In this document: piece by piece, positions 1-10,364 of the stretch
Layout of the letters: every line of letters begins with the position of its first letter
Position numbering within the stretch: position 1 is the first letter of the stretch
Assembly (NCBI GenBank): GCA_015345905.1
Contig: JADDTR010000006.1
Span: 62,001 to 126,000, forward strand
Length of the DNA: 64,000 nucleotides
Source of the DNA: Aotearoamyces nothofagi
Lineage: Eukaryota > Ascomycota > Leotiomycetes > Leotiales > Tympanidaceae
Reading direction: 5' to 3'
Notes under the pieces: model-generated
The model's input: only the letters and a program-made list of their open reading frames with translations
Told to the model about the DNA's origin: nothing
The model's database searches: none
Program-made: the position numbers and the translations under genes

Positions 1-97
1 CCCACAGCTTCGACGGCGAGCTCGACGAGCCCGGGAACCTGCATGCCGATCCGACAATCGCGATGGGTTCTTCAGGGCGTCGCTGCTGTTGAGCCAT
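1..97 (-). CDS. 5' end of a polyketide synthase (probably a PKS-NRPS hybrid), partial
   Basis: The minus strand from base 97 reads 32 codons starting at an ATG and running off the left edge. Residues 11-23 read [13 protein letters not shown], followed by a stretch ending in PSKLW. This is the N-terminal edge of a beta-ketoacyl synthase domain of fungal highly reducing PKSs and PKS-NRPS hybrids. The KS begins almost at the first residue, so there is no starter-unit ACP transacylase domain in front, which fits a reducing rather than a non-reducing PKS. The gene is divergent from a trans-acting enoyl reductase 1 kb away; PKS-NRPS hybrids with a dead ER domain use such a partner. What is seen is only the KS start. 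PKS-NRPS rather than plain reducing PKS is an inference from the neighbours. Confidence 0.85.
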   Translation of the reverse strand, partial: MAQQQRRPEEPIAIVGSACRFPGSSSSPSKLW

Positions 98-1140
98 GGC
101 GCCAAGAAGAACAAGAGAGTCCTCGCAACGAGACCGTCGAGACGCTCAGAATAGGGGTGGGGGGGGGGGGGGTTTAGAACTCGAAGACCCGGCTAGGAGG
201 AGGAGAAAGTGTGTGTATAGATGTATGCATGTAGTATCATATTAAAGCTTATTCAGAGACCGCTATGAGAGCGTGCAAGTGCTGTGATCCTACATCAGAA
301 CACTCGCAGCAGAGAGGCTACAAGAGAGAGAGAGTATATGTGTATAGAAATCCCATCCAGCGCTTACTGTCAGCCCGCCCAGGTGTGGGGTCTCCCCAGC
401 GCCCAGAGCAGAGGCTCTGTAGGATGCACACGAAGCAGACGCTCCATTCTCCGTCCAATATTCCGTCGCGGGCCCCAGCGATCACTCCGCGCCACGACCC
501 AGGCCGTGCAATCCATTTTTCCCAATCACCGCCCCTCCCCCCCTTTTTTCCTCGCCCTCGCGCAAATTCCCTTCTTCCCGCGCCTCGACACCCCGCCGCA
601 CGCCCCCGAAACGAATATTCCGAGCCTCTCTCTCTCCCCGCCACGGTCACAGCATCTGCAGCCAGGACAGCCCCGAGGCAGGCGGATTCCCCGGCCCCCG
701 GCGTCGCATCGCGGCCCCCGTCCCCGTAGCGTACGAGGACGCGGGCGGTGGATGCAAAGGGGCAGGCCGGGACGGGGGGGGGTGCTGGGCGTGGGAAAAA
801 AAAGTACAAGATGGTGGATTGGGGCCCCGTCTTCTGTTCGCGGTCGCCCTCGTCACGCCGGAGCTGAAAATAGCGGCCTGAGGCACGATACCCCTATCTT
901 TATTACCCCCTATCTTTATTTACCCCCTATTTTTATCTTTATACGTCTGGGGTAGGCGCTCTTTAGATAATATTCTGCTATAGAGTATTGCTGCTGCTTC
1001 TATTCTACCTCTAGCAGTCACCCTTTAGCCAGACTAGCTGCGAGTATCACTATCACCAGGAGGCACCAACAGACCATTATCAAAAGAAAAAAAGAAAACC
1101 CGCCAAGAAGAGCCCCATCGCGACCGAGACCCCTATCGCA
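98..1140. promoter_or_regulatory. Divergent promoter region between PKS and enoyl reductase
   Basis: About 1 kb lies between the two divergent start codons, so both genes probably share it. It holds a 13-base G run near 163-175, a pyrimidine-rich block (530-650) and a short tandem repeat (891-942). Open frames across 265-955 on both strands have no domain resemblance and low-complexity Pro/Arg/Ser composition, so I treat them as chance. I cannot place transcription starts. Confidence 0.6.
891..942. repeat. Short tandem repeat in the shared promoter
   Basis: Three imperfect copies of a 15-18 base unit of the form CCCCCTATCTTTATTTA follow one another, about 200 bases upstream of the enoyl reductase start. 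The function is unknown; it could be a regulatory array or only local slippage. Confidence 0.7.
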
Positions 1141-2295
1141 ATGGCCCTCTCCGCCGTGCTGCCCGCGACCCAGTCGGCGCTCAAGATCACCGGCCCCAAC
1201 ACCATCGCGCTGTGGGCCAGCGCGCCGCTGCCCGAGCTCGAGCCGGGCGAGGTGCTGGTGCGCGTGTCGCACGTCTCCATCAACCCCGTCGACGGCAAGT
1301 CGGCCGACATGTCGCCGTCGGCGGGCGCGACCAGCGGCACCGACTTCGCGGGCAGCGTCGTCGCGCTGGGGCCCGGCGTCGGCGCCGACCCCTTCCGCGC
1401 GACCCGCGGGCTGAGGGCCGTCGCCGTCGGCGACCGCGTGCTGGGCTTCGTCTTCGGGAACGACCCGCAGAGGCGCGACAACGGCGCCTTTGCCCAGTAC
1501 GTGGCCGTGCCGGCGCGCCTGGTCTGGCATGTCCCCGAGGCCATGCCCCTTGCCACGGCCGCGACGCTGCCGCTGGCGATCGCGACCGTCGGCCTGGCGC
1601 TGTTCCACTACCTGCGGCTGCCCATGCCGTCGGGTCCAGGCCGCGAAGAAGCCGCGCCTGCGACCCCTGGCGAAGCGCCCTTCGTGCTGGTGTACGGCGG
1701 CGGCACAGCAACGGGCGCCATGGCGATCCAGATCCTGAAGCAGGCGGGCTTCACGCCCATCACGACCTGCTCGCCCAGCTCGTCGGCGCGCGCCACCGAG
1801 CTGGGTGCGGCGGCCACGTTCGACTACCGCTCGCCGACGTGCGGTGCCGACATCCGCGAGCACACGGCCGACTCGCTGACTCTGGCGCTGGACTGCATCA
1901 CCGACACGGCGTCGATGGGGATCTGCTACGAGGCGCTCGGCTCGGCGGGCGGGCGCTACATGGCGCTGGATTCGTTCCCGGTGCGCGGCCACACGCGTCG
2001 CAGCGTGGTTCCCGACTGGATATGCTCGTATACTCAGTTTGGGCACGCCATCGCCTGGGCACCGCCGTATAACTTAGATGCGCGTCCGGATGATCGAGGG
2101 AGCGCCGAGGCGTGGTACGCGGTCGCGCAGCGGCTGCTAGACGAGGGCCGTATCAAGGCGCATCCGAGCGAGGAGAAGAAAGATGGGCTCGCAGCGGTAG
2201 TAGAGGGAATAGAGGCTGTACGAAGAGGAGAGATCAGAGGGAGGAAGTTGGTCTTTCCGATTTCTGAGGAGCTGTATAATGGTCTAGGTAGATAG
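1141..2295 (+). CDS. Trans-acting enoyl reductase (LovC-type, zinc-independent MDR fold)
   Basis: A single exon of 384 residues, the usual size for this family. The N-terminal GroES-like part has the motifs INPVDGK and GTDFAGSVV. The nucleotide-binding part has VYGGGTATG followed by ATCSPSSS and then ALDCITD, all hallmarks of the stand-alone enoyl reductases LovC, ApdC, TenC and IccB. These NADPH enzymes reduce enoyl intermediates on the carrier domain of a partner PKS whose own ER domain is inactive. The ATG at 1141 is the first in frame after an A-rich leader and gives a good family N-terminus. It lies divergently next to the PKS start at the left edge and next to a Zn2Cys6 regulator, so it is very likely the ER of that megasynthase. 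GC-rich third positions match the other cluster genes. Family assignment is firm; the partner is inferred. Confidence 0.93.
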   Translation: MALSAVLPATQSALKITGPNTIALWASAPLPELEPGEVLVRVSHVSINPVDGKSADMSPSAGATSGTDFAGSVVALGPGVGADPFRATRGLRAVAVGDRVLGFVFGNDPQRRDNGAFAQYVAVPARLVWHVPEAMPLATAATLPLAIATVGLALFHYLRLPMPSGPGREEAAPATPGEAPFVLVYGGGTATGAMAIQILKQAGFTPITTCSPSSSARATELGAAATFDYRSPTCGADIREHTADSLTLALDCITDTASMGICYEALGSAGGRYMALDSFPVRGHTRRSVVPDWICSYTQFGHAIAWAPPYNLDARPDDRGSAEAWYAVAQRLLDEGRIKAHPSEEKKDGLAAVVEGIEAVRRGEIRGRKLVFPISEELYNGLGR

Positions 2296-2525
2296 CTGAT
2301 ATATTAAGATAATTGATAAAAACGAGATATATATATATAGAGCTCTGAGCTCAGTGACTGAAAGAAAACGACTAAAACGTCTGTATCCGGGTATATTATC
2401 TGTGAAAATCAGCAATGCAGACCTGATTACCTTGAAACACATCAGGAACCCGGTGATCTACATCGACGCTCCATGCTGATCAATATCAGTATCCGCAGCA
2501 GGTGTCAGACTTACCGCTAAATCAA

Positions 2526-5147
2526 TCAAGCATCCCATCTATTCCGACAAGTACAGCCCGGCTCGTGAAAGGCCTGAGTAAATCCCAAGTCTTGAAAGTC
2601 AAGCTCTCCGTTTCTGTCGCCGCCTATGCTATCCTCGTCACGGCCATCGCTGTGCATCCACATCTGTATGTCCTCCTCGCCTTGTCTATCCAGGCTCTCG
2701 GTCCAGGCCGGCCGCTGCTGGCGTTCTATCACCTTACAGCACAAGGTCAGCGCCGCCCGTGCCGCTTCGGCAATGGCCTCGTCGATGTCGCGCGACGGGC
2801 GCCCACGCTGCATGGCCTCGATGTACGCGCTGGCGCACGTAAAGATGAGGAACTCGCGCGCCGATTGTGTGCCGCCAGCCGCCCGCATGCGGTGCTCGAA
2901 CAGGCCCACGGCGCCCCGCACGACCTCGCTCAGCTGCCGCCACGAGGCGCTGTCCAGCGTCGGGAATGCCTTCTGCTCCAGCTCGCTGATCAGATCCAGG
3001 CACAGCGTCGCCGTAGCCTGTCGCTGCACGAGCGCGAAATGCCCGTTCCCGTGGGTCCGGAGCGCTGCGTACGCATCGCCTATAGCCGTGCTGCCGGAGA
3101 TTGTTTTCAACGTAGATGCGGATGGCATGGTAGTAGTCGCTTGGCCTGCTGTCTCTACAAGGTTAAGACCTGGAGCAGAGTCCTCGGCTGACGTGGGCGC
3201 CGGTAGCAACGGATGTGCCAGGAGCAGCGCCGAGACCTCCATGCGCATCCGGCGTGAATAGTAGTATGCCGGCTTGGCAGTGGCCTGGTCTGCAAATGGC
3301 CCGTGGAGCGCAAGCACGAATGGCCGCGTGAATATATCCAACAGCTTGATCTGGAAGTCGGCCGGCCTGGGATTCCTCATGGAGCGCAGCATATCCGAGT
3401 TTATACAGCAGGCCGCGTTCAGCTCGGCTGCCAGCTGGTGGCTGTCGTCGTAGGCCTTGGACGCACCAGGAGCGTTGACGAGGTGAAGGATCCGGAGTCG
3501 AAGTCGCTGCGTGCGTGCCAGGAGGACAAGCACGGTCGACGGCGTAGAGCCCAGGCGCTCTGGCTGGCCCGGACACAGCGCGATGTCCTCGTCCGAGACA
3601 CAAGACGGTGCCTCGCAGTCATAGCTCTCGGGCGAGAGAGGTGCCGGCAGGCCTTCGTCAAAGCACAGCTGCAGGGACAGCTCAACCATCGTCGCCCACA
3701 GCCGCCGACGGATCTCAGCTTCTAGGGGCGGCATAGCCGGGGAGCAGACCCGCGGCTCGCGGTGCAGGCCCATCTGAATACCGATGCGCGTCAGGTCATG
3801 GTCTCCAGGGAGCCAGCCAGCGCCAGCCGCGGCCGGGCGGCGATGCGTGTGCTGCGCCAGAGCCAGGAGGCACATGATCTGGGCCATGTCCAGGTCGGCA
3901 CGTGAGCCCGCGACCATCCTGCACGTGAGCCACTGCTTGCCATGCGCGATCCAGCCGCAGGCCTGCTCTGAAGCGCCCCGCGCCTGCGCCTGCGCCTGCT
4001 CCTGCTCCGAGTCCACGGGAGGCTGGGTGCTGCGGCACACGCAGGATCCCAGCGCCATGGCGACCAGCAGCTTGCACGCAAACGGCTCGTCCGCGTCCCT
4101 CGACCGCGCCAGGGAGCCTCCCCAGAAGCGCTCGTAGTCGCGCAGGAACGACGGGACGTGGAGGATGCGCAGCACCGACTCGAAGGTGCCGATATACGCA
4201 TCGAGTAGCGCGTCACACGTCGCCCGCCGCGGCAGCAGGTCCCGCGCCGCACACGCCGTCAGGGTCGCCGTCAGGGTCGCCGTCAGGGTCGCCGTCGCCG
4301 GCCAGCCCCAGCCCCACGAGCCGCGCGACGACCTCGCCCTGCTCTCCTGCTCGCGCTGGGCGGCGCAGTCCAGCCGGTTGAAGGCCTCCATCAGCGGCCG
4401 CAGCGCTTCCTGCTCCGGCAGCAGCGGGCCCTCGTCGTCGCCGGCATCGCCAGCAGCGCCAGCAGCGCCGCGGACGAAGAAGCGCAGCCTCGCGCAGCGC
4501 GCCAGCGCGTCGTGCCAGCTGCCCCTATACCCGCCGGCGCCGGGCTCGACGGCCGGCAGCTCGGAGCCTGAGGCCGAACTCCACGACAGCTGCCGCTGGT
4601 CCTGGTCGCCCTGGCTCGGCGTCGGCCCAGCCCGGCTGCTACCTCCGGCCGACGAGCGTCTGCCGCTTGTCCAGGCCGGCGATTCGTCCACGTACGCGCG
4701 CGACGCGTCTGCGAGCGCCGGCTTGGGGTTGGCAGCATAGGCGCCGCCGCCGAAGTAGTCGGCGAAGCTGGCGTCGGCGTCCAGCGCAAAGAGGTCCAGG
4801 TCTGCGACGTTGACGTTGTCGTCGAGGATCTCGGGCCGCAGGACCGACGGGCACTGGCCCAGCTGCCCGAGTGCGCCGTGCTGTATCCGGCAGTCGACGT
4901 GGCCTGGGTTCGGGATGTTGTTGATGTTGTTGATGTTGTTGAGGTTGTTGAGGCTGTTGAGGCTGTTGATATTGCTGATATTGCTGATATTGCTGCTGCT
5001 GCTGTTGTTGTACACGCATCGCAGGCCCTCTGGCGCTCTCCTACACGGCCCGCACGGCGCCGCCCGGTCGCATCGGATCTTCCGCCGCCGACACTCCGTA
5101 CACGCGACTGCCGGCCGGCGGCGCTTATGTGCCGGCCCGGGCTCCAT
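2526..5147 (-). CDS. Zn2Cys6 transcription factor, candidate cluster regulator
   Basis: One exon, 873 residues. A binuclear zinc cluster sits at residues 16-44 with spacing C-x2-C-x6-C-x5-C-x2-C-x8-C (ACTECRRRKIRCDR core), preceded by a basic arm. A Ser/Asn-rich low-complexity stretch encoded by trinucleotide repeats (about 4915-5010) follows. The middle homology region characteristic of fungal-specific transcription factors starts near residue 300, with a segment reading ILHVPSFLRDYERFW. A 12-base repeat around 4257-4300 encodes three to four TATL units just before it. The gene is convergent with the enoyl reductase, their stop codons being 230 bases apart. As the regulator closest to the megasynthase it is the best candidate for pathway-specific control, but this is inference. 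It has no intron, unlike the other two regulators here. Confidence 0.92.
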   Translation of the reverse strand: MEPGPAHKRRRPAVACTECRRRKIRCDRAAPCGPCRRAPEGLRCVYNNSSSSNISNISNINSLNSLNNLNNINNINNIPNPGHVDCRIQHGALGQLGQCPSVLRPEILDDNVNVADLDLFALDADASFADYFGGGAYAANPKPALADASRAYVDESPAWTSGRRSSAGGSSRAGPTPSQGDQDQRQLSWSSASGSELPAVEPGAGGYRGSWHDALARCARLRFFVRGAAGAAGDAGDDEGPLLPEQEALRPLMEAFNRLDCAAQREQESRARSSRGSWGWGWPATATLTATLTATLTACAARDLLPRRATCDALLDAYIGTFESVLRILHVPSFLRDYERFWGGSLARSRDADEPFACKLLVAMALGSCVCRSTQPPVDSEQEQAQAQARGASEQACGWIAHGKQWLTCRMVAGSRADLDMAQIMCLLALAQHTHRRPAAAGAGWLPGDHDLTRIGIQMGLHREPRVCSPAMPPLEAEIRRRLWATMVELSLQLCFDEGLPAPLSPESYDCEAPSCVSDEDIALCPGQPERLGSTPSTVLVLLARTQRLRLRILHLVNAPGASKAYDDSHQLAAELNAACCINSDMLRSMRNPRPADFQIKLLDIFTRPFVLALHGPFADQATAKPAYYYSRRMRMEVSALLLAHPLLPAPTSAEDSAPGLNLVETAGQATTTMPSASTLKTISGSTAIGDAYAALRTHGNGHFALVQRQATATLCLDLISELEQKAFPTLDSASWRQLSEVVRGAVGLFEHRMRAAGGTQSAREFLIFTCASAYIEAMQRGRPSRDIDEAIAEAARAALTLCCKVIERQQRPAWTESLDRQGEEDIQMWMHSDGRDEDSIGGDRNGELDFQDLGFTQAFHEPGCTCRNRWDA

Positions 5148-6584
5148 GCCGCAGCTTCGTCTGATCTTCCCTTGCAGGCTCGCCGTCTCGCAGTCTGGCA
5201 GTCTGGCAGCAGTCGGCGGATCCGAGGATCCAAGAGCCCGCGACTCCCAGAACCCAAGAGGCCCGCGAAGCTTGGATCCGTATATGTATCCGGGTGATGT
5301 CGTGGCGGCTGCCTCTTGGCCGGGCAGGTGGGCGTGCCAGACGTGTCAGACGTGCCAGAAGGCTTGGTCTGCGAGGCAGGCCTTATGTGACACCGAGATG
5401 GGCGGCATCAGACGGTACCACGAAGCGGCCTGCACTCTCACCTCGACGGCAGCAGTGGTGGTTCGCAGCCCAGCAGTCTCGTCTCGCCGACCCGAGAGTC
5501 ATCAGAAAGTCCTCAGAAAGTCTAGCCAGAAAGTCCAGCCAGCTACCTGCTGCCAGCCGCTACATGTTATATATCTACACGCAGATACGCGCACCTCCTG
5601 TCCCGCGGTGCCTGGCCCCGTACCAGCACCGCACTCCGGCCAGTGGCAGCTGCCTCATCCGGCACACTCCCCTGGGGCGAGGCCGGGGCGCCAAGGCTCC
5701 TCGTCTCTCGATTCGCGCTCCCCATCCATCGTCACCGTTGCATCCCATCCGCTTCCAGTCGTCCAGGCGTGGCGGGCTAACTCCTGCTGGATCCGCGGTG
5801 CATGGTCAGCCTCGGGGCGGCCGTGGGGCGCCAGCAGGATCTGGCACACGCATGGGAGCTCTGCCTGTAGCCCGTCCTGGCTGTCTTGCTGGGCTGGGGC
5901 GGCTTACGGCGCGTGGACGGCGTGCAATACCATACCACCTGCCGTTGTCAGTGTGAGATTTGGCAATACCGAGTGCAGGCAATATCGAGGGCAGGTAAGA
6001 GTCGATGCTCTACGCGGATTCGCTGGTGGCAGTAGGGCTTTCTCGCCAACCTTTACGACGTTTGTAAGATGCCTCCAGGAGCCGTCTATGTAGGTCTCAT
6101 CTATCTATCTTGTCCGTGTCCTAGGCAGTGTAGTCGGCCAGTGTATCCAGCATAGGCAGTGTAGCCATCTCACCCATCTCACCCGGCACAGCCAGCACAG
6201 TCCAGTAAACACAGCGCAGAGCAGCCAAGTATAAGCTGACTACGTAGCACGCCGCCGGCCGGCCACCGCCCATTGGCTTTTATAGGAGAGATACTGCCCA
6301 GATGCTAACCACGACATACGACGCTTGTGAAATCTACGAAATCTGCCATCTGCCAGTGACGCCATTTCTGCACTGCTGGAATGGCGTGCAGGTGCAGAGC
6401 AGGTGCAGAGCAGGTGCAGGATACCGGGAGAGGTGAGCCAGCAGATTTCCTACTAATAGTAAGCATTACTACGCTGTACTGCACTGCACTGCACGGTACT
6501 GTACTGCACGGTACTACCCTGCTCTGTACCGCCCTGTACCTCCCTTCCCTGTCCTCGCCGCGCAGAAGAATTTTGCCGATTCTG

Positions 6585-7030
6585 GGATCCCGTGTGGGCT
6601 ATTTCACAGCCATGTCTTCCTTTCTTTTACTATACTATACTGTAGATGGGATCCCGTATAGCTGTTTTACAGCCTGTGTCTCTTCCTTTCCTTTGCTATA
6701 CTACTATCCCCCCCCCCCCTCCCCCGAATAATCTTGGACCGGGGGGAGGGGGGGGCACGACCAGGATATAGACTGGGGGGCTGAACCAGTAAAATTGTTT
6801 GTTTCGAAGGGTCGAGAAACAGGACGAGCCTCGAAGAAACCCCCCCCCCCCGGTCCAAGATTATTTAGAGGGGGGGGGTGGGATAGATGGGATCCCGTGT
6901 GGCGGTTTTACAGCCTGTGTCTTCCTTTCTTTTGCTATACTGTAGATATGCCGGCTAGAATCCTATATAGCTACTTTACAGCCTGCATCTCCCTTTTTTT
7001 TACTATACTATACTGTAGATGTGCCGGCTG
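6585..7030. repeat. Tandem array of about four 60-75 base units, interrupted by a foldback element
   Basis: The phrases TTTTACAGCCTGTGTCTTCC, TTTTGCTATACTGTAGAT and GGGATCCCGT recur in the same order starting near 6585, 6645, 6890 and 6950. The units differ by point changes and small length changes. The second and third units are separated by the 6704-6886 foldback element. The origin of the array is unknown. Confidence 0.75.
6704..6886. mobile_element. Foldback/MITE-like element with about 40 base inverted repeats
   Basis: The left end (6704-6746) begins CTATCCC, runs through a C tract and then ATAATCTTGGACCGGGGGG. The right end (6840-6886) is its reverse complement with a few mismatches, finishing GGGATAG. 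The 183-base unit therefore has long terminal inverted repeats, has no coding capacity and can fold into a hairpin. It interrupts one copy of a tandem repeat: the flanking sequence continues across it from TTTGCTATACTA to ATGGGATCCCG. A TA target duplication is possible but cannot be distinguished from the repeat ends. A non-autonomous DNA transposon is the simplest reading. Confidence 0.6.
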
Positions 7031-9535
7031 GAGGATGCTGCTGCCAGGGCAGGACCGGTGTACAGGTCTGTCGGGTTCTTGGCGGATAGGAGTGATGGAT
7101 GGATGGATGGGCGGATATCCAGGATGGCTGGGCGTGCTAGGCATCTGATGTCTTCCTGTGCATTCCTGTATCTCTTGGCATCTCATCCATCGTGAGCATC
7201 CTCTGCGTCGTACACGCCGTGCGCATCCTATTCCTATCTACCGTACATGCCACATCCTGCATCCGATCTATGCCACCCGTTACATTCCCCCCTCCCCCCT
7301 CCCCCGTCCCGCTTACCAATGCCCAATCTGCATCTCGCGATTCGCAGCCGGAGGCGAAGCCTTGCTGTCGTGGCACGCCAGACCCGGCATCAGGGAAAAG
7401 AAAAATGACATCAGATATGAGAGATATAGGATACCTGGGAAACAAGTGCCAGAAGAAGCAGGAAGCAGGCAGGGCCACGCATCCGGACTCCATAAGCGGA
7501 CGCTGGCTCCAGTTCTCGGCTGCGTGTCTCGACGGAGGGGGGGAGAGCTGAGCCTCTCTGGTGCACCCCCTTTGTTCCGAGCGGCGGGCCAGACACGGCG
7601 AGGCAGGGAAGTGTCTCTGCGACGGCGTCAGGATATCCCAGCCCAGTCATCGACATCGCCCACCCAGCAAGCCGCCGTCGCGCCATACCACCAGTCGAAG
7701 CCATGACAGAAGCCGCACCCAGGCGGCAAGTCGTAGCGGCCGTCGTAACGGCCTCTGCGCCACGGCCCAGCTGCCGTCTTAGTCAGCACGCCCTGCGGCA
7801 TCCGCAGACGGCACTTGGGGCTGGCCGGTGCCATGGCGATCATATCGTGGTAGCTGGCTGGCCGGCGGCGGCGTGACGGGGGGGTCCAGGGCGCGCAGGG
7901 AGGCCGGGCCTGGGAGGTCTGTCAGGTCTGTCGAGTCCAGGCACGCATCGGCGAGGTACGGGCCGCTAAGCGGGCAGGAGATGCAGATGCGATGAGGCAG
8001 ATGCAGACGTACGTGTATGTGTGTATGCAGATGCATATTATTATGCACATGCACCAGACGCACATGCATATGCATATGCACATGCAGATAACGCTAGCGC
8101 TTACTTACTTCACGCTGCGCATCGCCCGGTCCAGGATTCGGGCCTCAGGCGTAGAATGGACAATGGCGGATTGCGTCAGGACGGAAGCTATAGCACGGCA
8201 TCAGACAGCCAGCATGCGAGACAGCGAGCACGGCACTCGATCGAGTCTCCCACCTGGCGTGCGCCGTTGCGTGTCTTGGATACGATACCGTGCCTTGGCT
8301 GCTGCTCTGGATATGCTGTATATTGCACGGTTCCTTCTGGGTCTGGGTCTCCTGCACGGCGATACTACGTTGCGGTGGCAGAGTCCCGCGTCGTGCTCGA
8401 AGAATGCTGCCGCATTAGGACCCAGCGCGTAGGCGCAGTCGGGGGCCCCGGTGAGGGATCGCGAGGGCGGCTTTTCATGGGGGATGCTCCCCCAGACCCC
8501 CTGGGTCTCGCTGCGCTCGCTTCGTGTTCCTGGCCGAGTCCGTTCGAGTCCTTCGAGTCCTCGAGTCCTTCGCGTCCCAAAGGAGCCGCGACGGGATCCA
8601 CGCCAGCCGCTCGAGCGCCCGCGCCTTGCCGGACCGGGCCACCGCGGCCTGGGCGCGGGAATCTCTGCGGCGCCGCGATGGGCCAGCTAGGCGCGCGTAG
8701 GGGGGGGTGGGGCGATGCGAATTGTGGGGTCGGGTGGGGACCGAGGACGACGGGCGGGCCAAGGCGGATAGTCGCACCCCCCCCCCCCCCCCGGACTCCG
8801 GCCACGTAAGCAGGCCCGCGACGGCGACGAGCCGGCTGCGACCTCAGATGCCAGGTGTCGGAGCGGAAACTTGCGAGCCCAGAGGTCTGCAGCTGCGGAG
8901 TGCGATGGACCTGTTTCTCGCCGTGCCTGGTGGGGCTCTGGAGAGCGCGTGCTGCGAGATCTATTGCTGCGAGGGGCCGCCTGGCAGATGCATTTCCTGT
9001 ATACTGTACCTCCTCCCTGTTCCCCTGCGCGGCGGCTCGGCTTTGTGAGTGAGGCCTGCCTCGGTCTGACGAAGCAAGCATGGAATGGAATCATATCAGC
9101 AGCTCCTCGTCGGCTTGCTCGCTGTTCACAATGTCCTCTACGACCAGGTACGAGAACAGAGCTGTATATTACAGCTATCACCGCTGCCGTAGCCTCTCTC
9201 TCTTTCCTCTCTTTCCTCCCTTCCCTCTCCTTCCTCCCTCCATCCTATCTCCTATTCTATACGCGCCATCCTACAGCCAACGACGCCCACCAGCCCATCT
9301 CCCAGCCTGCTCGTGGAAATTTCACCAACGAACGACTCCGCCAGTCAGCCTGTCGGATGCCAAGACACCGCCCAGACGCAGCGTGGAGCGGTAGTTGGTC
9401 AGACGGGCCAAACGGTCTACGATGAATGGTATCTGACGCAGTTTGCCTGGAGCGCAGGATTGGATCTGGGCTGGATTGGCCAGTGCTGGATCTCTGCGCG
9501 GGCACTCTTTGGCATATTTTACTTTGACGCATCCA

Positions 9536-9675
9536 GTACATCTGTCACTTCTCTCACATCTCTCCCCTCTCCCCTCTCTCACATCCAGCCACCTGTCACT
9601 TCTCTCACATCTCACGTCTCTCCCCTCTCTCACATCCAGCCATCTGTCACTTCTCTCACATCTCACATCCCCCCC
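9536..9675. repeat. Pyrimidine-rich tandem repeat
   Basis: About three copies of a unit of 45-52 bases built from CATCTGTCACTTCTCTCACA and CTCCCCTCTCTCACATCCAG. The copies are nearly identical, which points to recent slippage or unequal exchange. No gene overlaps it convincingly. Confidence 0.8.
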
Positions 9676-10254
9676 CTTACGCCGGAGTCCGTATCCCAAT
9701 CCCAATCCCACTCCGCCCAACCCCACCTCCCACACCAGCTGTGTAACGTGACAGCCCGCCCCATCACGTGCTGCAGCCGGAGAACCGAGCGCCGTCGGGG
9801 CGATTTGAGATCTGCGGATGCGCACTGGTGGCTATTTCTGCCAGGAGCCATATATATAACGGCCGCGGTGCCGTCTTGTCCCATCTGGCGACGACTGCTT
9901 CTATGCCAGGATCGAGTACTGTGTACGCGGCTGGTTTTTGGTACGGTTTTGGGAGTTGCTTGGCTGGCATGTTTTCTGCAGGTGGTATTGGAGGCGTAGG
10001 ACTGCACAGGCTATAGTCGCGAGGTAGACGTCTCGTCTGCATCTGTCGCCGAGGAGGCTTAGATAGAGTAGTTATATACTAGGCAGGCAGGCTGTTGGCG
10101 CTGAGACATTACAAGTCCTGTAACAGATAGAGCTTCTCTGCCAGCGATGACTGTGGTGGTTTATTTATTTTCGTTTATTCATTTCGTCTATTTTTTGAGT
10201 TGGGCTGTAGATGCTTTGGAGGTTATACTGAGTGTATAGTATTATTATTATTAT

Positions 10255-10364
10255 TGTTGAAATAGTTGCTTGAATTATTAAAAAGGTTTAAGAGTATAGT
10301 AGTTTCTATTTACTAGCTGGTAATAGTCTCTATTTAGACTATTAAAAAGTTCTAATTTCTAATA
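10255..10364. repeat. Left long terminal repeat of the fossil element
   Basis: A 110-base direct repeat matching 13139-13244 along its whole length, with many transitions and one short length difference. It is preceded by ATTAT. Confidence 0.78.

Larger units (their letters stand above)
5148..10254. other. Gene-poor, GC-rich region rich in short repeats
   Basis: About 5.1 kb upstream of the regulator hold no frame I can tie to a protein family on either strand. The longest frames (for example 5294-5956 and 8365-9081) have Arg/Ser/Pro/Gly-rich composition and no conserved motifs. Visible structure: GCAGAGCAGGT-type repeats near 6389-6420, a TGCACTGCACGGTAC array near 6475-6530, a 60-70 base tandem repeat with an inserted foldback element (6585-7030), ATGCAT/ATGCAC repeats near 8020-8090, long C/G runs near 8776-8792, and a pyrimidine-rich tandem repeat (9536-9675). 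It may include a long 5' leader of the regulator. No RNA gene was recognised. Confidence 0.6.

Noticed and set aside
284-955. Frames of 154-223 codons on both strands in the PKS/ER promoter
   Set aside because: Low-complexity Pro/Arg/Ser composition caused by GC-rich sequence; no motif and overlapping in several frames.
4810-6093. A 427-codon plus-strand frame across the regulator's 5' region
   Set aside because: It overlaps the zinc-cluster coding sequence on the opposite strand; its Leu-rich stretch is only the complement of the Asn/Ser repeat, and there is no domain.
8530-8580. TTCGAGTCC repeats resembling a tRNA T-arm
   Set aside because: No acceptor stem, D-arm or anticodon arm can be folded around them; they are tandem repeats.
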